Source: Cornus controversa
Lineage: Eukaryota > Streptophyta > Magnoliopsida > Cornales > Cornaceae
Direction: 5' to 3'
Assembly: GCA_026545225.1 (NCBI GenBank)
Contig: CM048845.1
Location: forward strand, 86,021,033 to 86,085,032
Length of the DNA stretch: 64,000 nucleotides
Made by a program: the position numbers and the translations under genes. The notes under the pieces are model-generated. The model had not been told where the DNA came from. It worked only from the letters and a program-made list of their open reading frames with translations, and did not search any database. Positions 58,233 to 64,000 of this stretch are shown piece by piece; within the stretch, counting starts at the first letter, position 1, and every line of letters starts with the position of its first letter.

Positions 58233-60848
58233 TTACTCTCTTCTTTGCCCCCTGTTAGAATGAGCAGGTTGCATCAAAGTAGTACATTGCTTTCGCGGCT
58301 TCTTTCTCGTTACCAGAGTCCATCCTTCATCTTCTCGTTTAGATAGCTCTGTATGTGGCACTGAGACAATCACTGGTTCCAACGAACCAAACTGGATAAT
58401 CTTGGTACCGGTCAAGTTAAGAAATTCAGACCTAATGGTAGCGTGATTTGATTCGGCTACTTCATCACCGTCCAAAAGAATCTTCCCTTGTTTTGCTAGG
58501 GTCATAACCAATTATTTGAATATGAAGCACTTCTCGATTGGATGGCTGATAATACGGTGATACTTGCAGTATTTTGGGTCATGCACTCGTCCCATCTCCT
58601 CCGGGCGTTTGCATTCTAGGAGTTCAATTATTTTCTTTTCGAGCAAGAATTCCAATATACCAAGTACATCGGAGTATGGGAATGGGTACTCCTTTTTCTC
58701 CAATTCCTTGAGTGTGGGACGAGGTCTCTCTTTCTCTTGGAATTTGTTTTGCTTGCTCTCTTCTTTATTTTTTTCCTTTGCAAAGACTTTCAAGGGTACG
58801 ACTGTGGTGGCCATAGTCTCATTAGAGACCCTCTTTGATAGTTTATCATCTTTTTTTCCTTCCTTTTTGTCCTTGTGTTGCTCTAGGACAGAAGGGTTCT
58901 TTCCACCATGAGCATTGATGCTGATTTCCATGTCATGTGCACGTGTAGCTAGCTCTAACGAGGTTTGATGCCTTGAAGGATGTAGAGGAGTCCCCAATAC
59001 ATACCCTACATACACATCTCGACACCAGAAATTTCTGAGAGTCGGTCCTTGCAGTCTAAACTGAGCGCACGCCACCTGTTAATATAATCTGTAACAGGTT
59101 TATCCTTCCATTGTTTAGTATTGGTGAGTTCTATCATGCTCACGGTACGACGAGTACTGTAAAAGCAATTTAAGAACTCTCGCTCCATCTGCTCCCAACT
59201 ATCGATTGACTCAGCTTCCAAGTCAGTGTACCAATTGAAGGCATTTCCTTTAAGGGAACGGATAAACTGTTTTACCAGAAGATCACCCTCGGACCCGGCA
59301 TTATTGCATGTCTCGACAAAATGAGCAACATGTTGTTTAGGATTGCCCTTTCCATCGAATTGTTGAAGCTTAGGAGGTTGATACCCAGCTGTCATCCTCA
59401 TGTTGTCAATTCGTCTTGTGTAAGGTTTTGAATACATGAGCGAGTTTTGAGAAACACCGCCGTACTGTGACCTGATCGTGTTAGTGATCATATCTTGAAA
59501 TTGTTAAACAGACAACGAAGCGATAGAAGGAGCAAAACTGAGATGATTTGCCCTTTGCTCGGACATGTTTGCATGGTGAGCCTTATTGGTTATGGCCCCT
59601 TGTGGTGTGAAACCGGGAGGGTGTGAGAGTTGTTGACTCGACTCCTTAGATTTCTGACCTTCCAACCTATTCATGAGGGAAGCAATCTGCAAGTCTTTTT
59701 CTTCAACGGTTTTGGTGAGCTTTTCAATAGCGCGAGCCATGGTTGTAAGTTGTTCCTCTACCGATGCTGTATCGGTCATCATAACTTGCATGTTGGTTGA
59801 TTGTGATTGCGTCTGAAAATTTAGATACCTTGGAGAAATCAGCTCTCTAGGAGATTCAGGGGAGGAAACTGAGCGCGATCCTGAACTCGAATTAGAATCC
59901 GACATAGAGCGAGATGAACGCGGTGACATGTCTTTCGGGAAAGAGCTTTCAGAAAGTGGTGGAACTTCTTCAAGACTTGTGTTGTTGAAGTTCATCGTCC
60001 TTAAGGACTCGAGGGTGATAAATGGATGATGAGTGTAGTAACCCTTGTGGACGGGTGTGAGTGGGCGGGTGCATAGACAGACACTGGGCTGAGCTACCAC
60101 ACTGACAGGGTACAGGGTGCTCAATCCCACATCGCCTGGGTGTGGAAAAGGGGATGTGCTTATATGTAGTATGTTCTCTTCAAATGGTATGAGGCCTTTT
60201 GGGGTAAACCCAAGAGCAAAACCGTGCGGGCTCAGGCCCAAAGCGGACAATATCATACCATGTGTTGGAGCGGGGTATTACAATTGGTATCAGAGCCTGA
60301 ACCCAGCCGGAAGTAAGTGTGCCGACGAGGGCGTCGGGCCTCGTAGGGGGGTGGATTGTAGTAACCCTTGTGGACGGGTGTGAGTGGGCGGGTGCATAGA
60401 CAGACACTGGGCTGAGCTACCACACTGACAGGGTACAGGGTGCTCAATCCCACATCGCCTGGGTGTGGAAAAGGGGATGTGCTTATATGTAGTATGTTCT
60501 CTTCAAATGGTATGAGGCCTTTTGGGGTAAACCCAAGAGCAAAACCGTGCGGGCTCAGGCCCAAAGCGGACAATATCATACCATGTGTTGGAGCGGGGTA
60601 TTACAATGAGCTTTTGTGCTTGTAGGCTTGGTCGAGTTGACATCCGCCATGCTTTATTTCGGTGCTAGAGAAACAGGTGCCTTTGTTTTGCTGCGAGTTG
60701 TTGATCCAGTAGAGGTGCTGCTACCACTTGATGGAGCCATCACATTCCTAGCCAGAGAGTTGTTGATTGTTGCAGCGATAACGTTCTTGACAACATTCTT
60801 TGAGCCTTGACCAAGTTGAATCTTCTTAGGGGCCATTGATGCAAGCAA
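58233..60848 (-). pseudogene. Gypsy gag, interrupted by stops and a nested TRIM
   Basis: Reading on the minus strand from 60848, the start MAPKKIQLGQGS is followed by a Ser/Thr-rich region, then the 572-bp TRIM insertion (60605-60034). The frame resumes at about 60033 with a Ser-rich region and a coiled coil (about 59760-59670). The capsid-like core is at 59491-59006: GYQPPKLQQFDGKGNPKQHV and LKGNAFNWYTDLEAESIDSW. The end has CKYHRIISHPIEKCF near 58530, a motif of this lineage in place of a zinc knuckle. Stops at about 59502 and near 58511 break it. Confidence 0.88.
60034..60605 (+). mobile_element. complete TRIM, 572 bp, with identical LTRs, nested in the Gypsy gag
   Basis: Two LTRs of 249 bp (60034-60282 and 60357-60605), identical as read, start TGTAGTAACC and end TATTACA. 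ATGAG flanks both sides (60029-60033, 60606-60610). The internal domain is only 74 bp: TTGGTATCAGAGCC (initiator tRNA-Met type primer site) after the left LTR and GTAGGGGGGTGGAT (polypurine tract) before the right one. It has no gene of its own and must be moved by another element. Identity of the LTRs means insertion was recent and later than that of the Gypsy host. Confidence 0.95.
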
Positions 60849-60900
60849 GAAAAATCTTTGAGGAATTGATTAAGGAGATAGAGATGAGAGGTAGAGAGGT

Positions 60901-60916
60901 CCCACTAGGCGTGCCA
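60901..60916 (-). other. primer-binding-site candidate of the Gypsy element
   Basis: Six bases after the 5' LTR the minus strand reads TGGCACGCCTAGTGGG. It begins with the usual TGG of tRNA 3' complements. I do not assign the tRNA. Confidence 0.6.
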
Positions 60917-60922
60917 GAAATT

Positions 60923-61743
60923 TGTACACACAAATTTCGTGTCCGAAATCTAGGAATGAAATTGAGTAATAAAGAGTTAATTTTATTAAATAAAAAAAAG
61001 AGGTACAATTCTCTGTGGTCGATTCTTTTACAATAAAGAATCTTCCTCTGATTCAATCTCCTTGATTTTCGGTACAAGGGCTTCAAAAGCTTGTGGCTTC
61101 AAAAGCTTGTTTTTGAACCGGTAGTGACAAGATTTTTTCAAAACTTCAGGATTGAGGAAGGCTTGACTGGATTTTCGATCGAGGGCCGATAGAGCTTAAT
61201 CTCGAATGGTGGATTGAAGGTCTTTGGAGAAGAACGACACTTGTGTGGCGTGTTTGATGCTCTTCGTTTTCAGAACTTCGAAGATTGAAAGTCTTTGAAG
61301 TAGAATAGCACTTGTGTGACGTGCTTGATGTTATTCGTCTTCAGAACTTCGAGTGTTGGTTGAGGCAGAGCTTCGGCAAAGCTTTTGTGTTCTCTTGAAC
61401 TCTGTCTCTGTGCTTTTTTGTCCTTCTGTCTCCGTCTGTCTTCGTCCCCCAAATGTGTAGGGTGACCTTGTATTTATAGGCAAAAGGGGTGGAGGTTTAA
61501 TTTGGTAACTCCTCATTAATTGTGTCAACTTCCATAAAAAGAGATTTTGCCTCATTTTATATGAAAATAAATCAAATTTAAATTTGAATTAGAACACATG
61601 TTTTTTTAAAGGCTTAAACCTTCACGATTTTGACACGTGTCTGTTGCTGGGACCCACAATCGTAGAATTAAATTGATCAAAAGTGTTTGATTTATTGACC
61701 AATCGGACGGTGATTAAACCATCATAAAATTTATGTGTCTACA
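60923..61743 (-). repeat. 5' LTR of the Gypsy element (821 bp)
   Basis: It matches the LTR at 50480-51122 at both ends. It has about 160 extra bases in the middle (about 61170-61335) and a short CTTCAAAAGCTTGT duplication near 61080-61110. The extra block itself contains two related halves, each with CAGAACTTCGA. Confidence 0.93.
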
Positions 61744-62100
61744 CCCCCTCTTTGTCCTCTCTCTCTATATATATACACTCTTATCTCTCTATATCTATAA
61801 AAAAAAATAATTAAATTTTATCGATAATAAATTTACAAAATAGAATTATTACGATAGTTTGAAATTTTTTTTTTGTTAAAAGTGGCCCCTCACCAAAAGT
61901 TCTGGATCCATAACTGTATATATGAAAAATTCACAATATGAAGATGCCCAAAAAGTAATTAAACCCTCACAAAAACAAACATGTCTACAAAGATTCCAAA
62001 TGAAGCCACCAAAATGACCATTTATCTAGGCCGTCATACGGCTACAACCACATTTTCTTATTACAAATGAACACAAATTAAAGATAAGCCAAAGATGTCA

Positions 62101-62176
<76 letters not shown>

Positions 62177-62208
62177 AATTTCATGCGCGCCATTGCATCC
62201 AATGCCCC
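61744..62208. other. short spacer between the Gypsy element and the glyoxalase gene
   Basis: CT- and AT-rich DNA. It ends with a (TA)n(TG)n microsatellite (62103-62174) that lies in or just past the 3'UTR of the minus-strand glyoxalase gene. Confidence 0.6.
62103..62174. repeat. (TA)n(TG)n compound microsatellite
   Basis: About 22 TA units pass into about 13 TG units, just downstream of the glyoxalase stop codon. Confidence 0.95.
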
Positions 62209-64000
62209 CTAAGGCAGAACAACTCGCCTCTGTTGTTGATGCTGCAACATCTGCAGTTTCACTTGTGAGCACGACGGAGCCATCTCTCCGGTCAGTGGAA
62301 CAACCGGCAGGTTCTCACAGTTGCATACCTCAATCATGAAGCCATCCGGATCATGGAAGAACAGCTGATCCACGTATATTCCGCCCTCCTCCACCCGTCG
62401 CCGCACGTACTCCATCTCCATTTCCTTCAGCTTCCTCTCCACTGCAGCCATGCTCTCACACTGCCCAGAATATATATATATATATATATAGACACATTAC
62501 GAACATTAGTGACATGCTTTACAAAATATCCCCACCACAAGTGCCTCTGAATTTATCATCCATGTGCAGAGATTCAGTTTTTCTTTTGGTCCAAGTGCAT
62601 CCATTTAATTCAAGAACCATGCTCGCCACGTGTCCCCTCAGTCAACCTGTCAGATTCTTGATTACCATTGACACGTAGTGTCACGGGCCTAGATTAGCAA
62701 ACCCGTCTAACACGTAGGTTCCACATCGGTGAGTTGATAAATACTCTCAAATAGATTTTAAATGAATAGGATAGGCCAGCCATTCCCGCTGGCCTATTAG
62801 ATCTGAATATTATTTTTCTTAATTCAATGTCACATTAGAAGCTCTTTATTATGGGTATGAAACACACATGCATACAAAGAGCATTGGAAATTTTAAAGTC
62901 CCTTGGTTCTCATAAAGTTCTAATTTATTTAACCACCGACATGTTTTCTAAAAACTATTTAAGTTATGTTTGGGAACACTCGATCCGCATCTTGAAATTG
63001 AAATTAAAAGAAATTTAGTTCAAGTATGGCCTCAAATGCAACATTATTTCTTCTCTTAATATTTTACATATTTTAACAAATGTAAGAACGTCTTTTTGTA
63101 TATATATAACTTACCTATAAAAAAAAATTTGTTTTAGTTTTCCTGTGCATATTATTGCTAGATGCCTTCTGTAAAATTTAGACAGACTTGAGGAAAGAAC
63201 ACCTTAAATATTTCATAAAAATTTGAGAAATATATCTCTATTAAAGAACCTTTAAATATATCTCTTCTTTCTTTATCTCTGTTATATAGAAAATCATTTT
63301 TTTTTGGTCTTTACTGGGTCTTGGTGTTTGCTGGCTGTTTTTTTTCTACTGCTCAGAGCATTAGGTACCAACCACTTGCATATCACATTAACAGTAGATG
63401 GTGCAATTTTCCCTTATATATGTATGGGCATGCATGTTTATATATATATATATATATATATATAAGATCATCCACCATATATAATTACAACATTTCAATA
63501 TTAAAATCAGAAAATTAAGGAACTATATATAAGCTTTGAATAAACATTAAGATAATCAGATATGCGAATTTAAATAATTTACCTGGAAAGAAATGTGATT
63601 GTCCTTGGGATCGATTTCACTTTTCTTTGGCATTTTTTCTGGGTCCTCTGATTGCAACAGATGTATTCCAATTCCATAGCTAAATAGCCTACACACACCA
63701 CCACAAAATTAACACAGGCCACACAATCTCAGCAAGAAAATTAAACCAGCAATACAAAATTTTCCCTGGAAAAGGACAGAAAAGCATAGTTTGAATTTTT
63801 TTTCTTTCTTTTGTATGTGTGTTTCCAATCCATTATCCTAAGTGATTTTTCAATCTTCGAAATGGGTTTTTTTATTTTTATTTTAAATTTTTCTATGAAC
63901 TTACCATGCTCCATCGAAATCAAATGAACCAGGCCTCCTCACTGGGACAAACCCAAGAACATTCTGGTAGAAATCAATGGATTTCTCAACTGATCTACAC
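62209..64000 (-). CDS. glyoxalase I-like (VOC superfamily) protein, 5' end beyond the window
   Basis: Three exons are visible on the minus strand: the end of one at 64000-63905, then 63688-63583 and 62460-62209, with GT-AG ends and matching phases. The pieces read SVEKSIDFYQNVLGFVPVRR and SFDFDGAW, then LFSYGIGIHLLQ and KDNHISFQ, then VDQLFFHDPDGFMIEVCNC. This is the vicinal-oxygen-chelate fold; the His of GIHLL and NHISF and the Glu of MIEV are at usual metal-site positions. It resembles Arabidopsis GLYI4/GLYI7-type proteins (At1g15380, At1g80160), which are annotated as lactoylglutathione lyase-like; the true substrate is uncertain. The N-terminus lies past 64000. No damage is seen. Confidence 0.9.
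62640..62830 (-). other. part of glyoxalase intron with repeat-like sequence
   Basis: The stretch has TGTCACGGGCC, TTCCACATCGG and GGCCAGC/GCTGGCC words reminiscent of plant LTR or MITE remains. No borders could be set. It lies in the 1.1-kb intron between the last two exons. Confidence 0.3.

Larger units (their letters stand above)
50480..61743 (-). mobile_element. Ty3/Gypsy LTR retrotransposon with antisense accessory gene
   Basis: Both ends carry related LTRs starting TGTACACAC and ending TGTCTACA on the plus strand. Coding order on the minus strand is gag, protease, reverse transcriptase/RNase H, integrase, so the 5' LTR is the right one. A primer-binding-site candidate TGGCACGCCTAGTGGG (60901-60916, minus) follows the 5' LTR, and a G-rich polypurine tract (minus AAGTGGGGGCAATT, 51123-51136) precedes the 3' LTR. 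Gag-pol is split by stops and frameshifts. The antisense gene between integrase and 3' LTR points to the Tat-type lineage; this is an inference. The flanking 5 bp are C/T-rich and only roughly alike. Confidence 0.92.

Noticed and set aside
62145..62339. 64-codon plus-strand frame
   Set aside because: It begins in the TG microsatellite and is the antisense of the glyoxalase last exon.

Overview
This looks like nuclear DNA of a eudicot plant. It is AT-rich, has many GT-AG introns, microsatellites and A/T runs, and its genes match conserved angiosperm families. Nothing in it is bacterial, organellar or viral. All calls come from reading the sequence, exon-by-exon translation and remembered family motifs; no database search was run.

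Layout of genes. (1) 3054..12933, + strand: nine-exon gene for a BADC-type plastid protein, a BCCP look-alike without the biotinylation lysine. Its introns hold a hAT-like element, a retroelement-like island, a tandem repeat and a 997-bp Mutator-type element with a perfect 9-bp target duplication. (2) 16448..22033, +: two-exon gene for an unconventional NLR-like protein, coiled coil plus NB-ARC fused to ARM/HEAT-type helices instead of LRRs; its intron carries an RTE-type LINE tail. (3) 27126..27482, +: small MAPK-substrate (MASS-type) protein. (4) 30827..39540, - strand: TRAPPC2 (sedlin-like) gene with one 5'UTR exon and five coding exons; one intron has AT-AC ends and a U12-type branch site, and it contains a Copia-type TRIM. 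(5) 42886..43130, +: WAT1-related exon relic with an in-frame stop. (6) 46227..46502, +: DUF761 small protein. (7) 62209..>64000, -: glyoxalase I-like (VOC) gene whose 5' end lies beyond the window.

Between 41.0 and 45.6 kb is a mosaic of MITEs, a direct duplication and a long inverted repeat. One duplicate carries a 289-bp MITE and the other keeps the empty site. From 50480 to 61743 lies an 11.3-kb Ty3/Gypsy element in minus orientation with decayed gag-pol. A complete 572-bp TRIM with identical LTRs is nested in its gag. Between integrase and the 3' LTR is an intact 299-codon gene on the opposite strand, with its own TATA region, 5'UTR intron and poly(A) signal, preceded by an array of hairpin-forming repeats. 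This antisense accessory gene and its repeat array are the best candidates for something little described.

The host genes are unrelated housekeeping, signalling and defence functions rather than one pathway. MASS, TRAPPC2 and glyoxalase I lie near each other here, and as I remember it their Arabidopsis homologues sit close together at the end of chromosome 1, which suggests conserved microsynteny.
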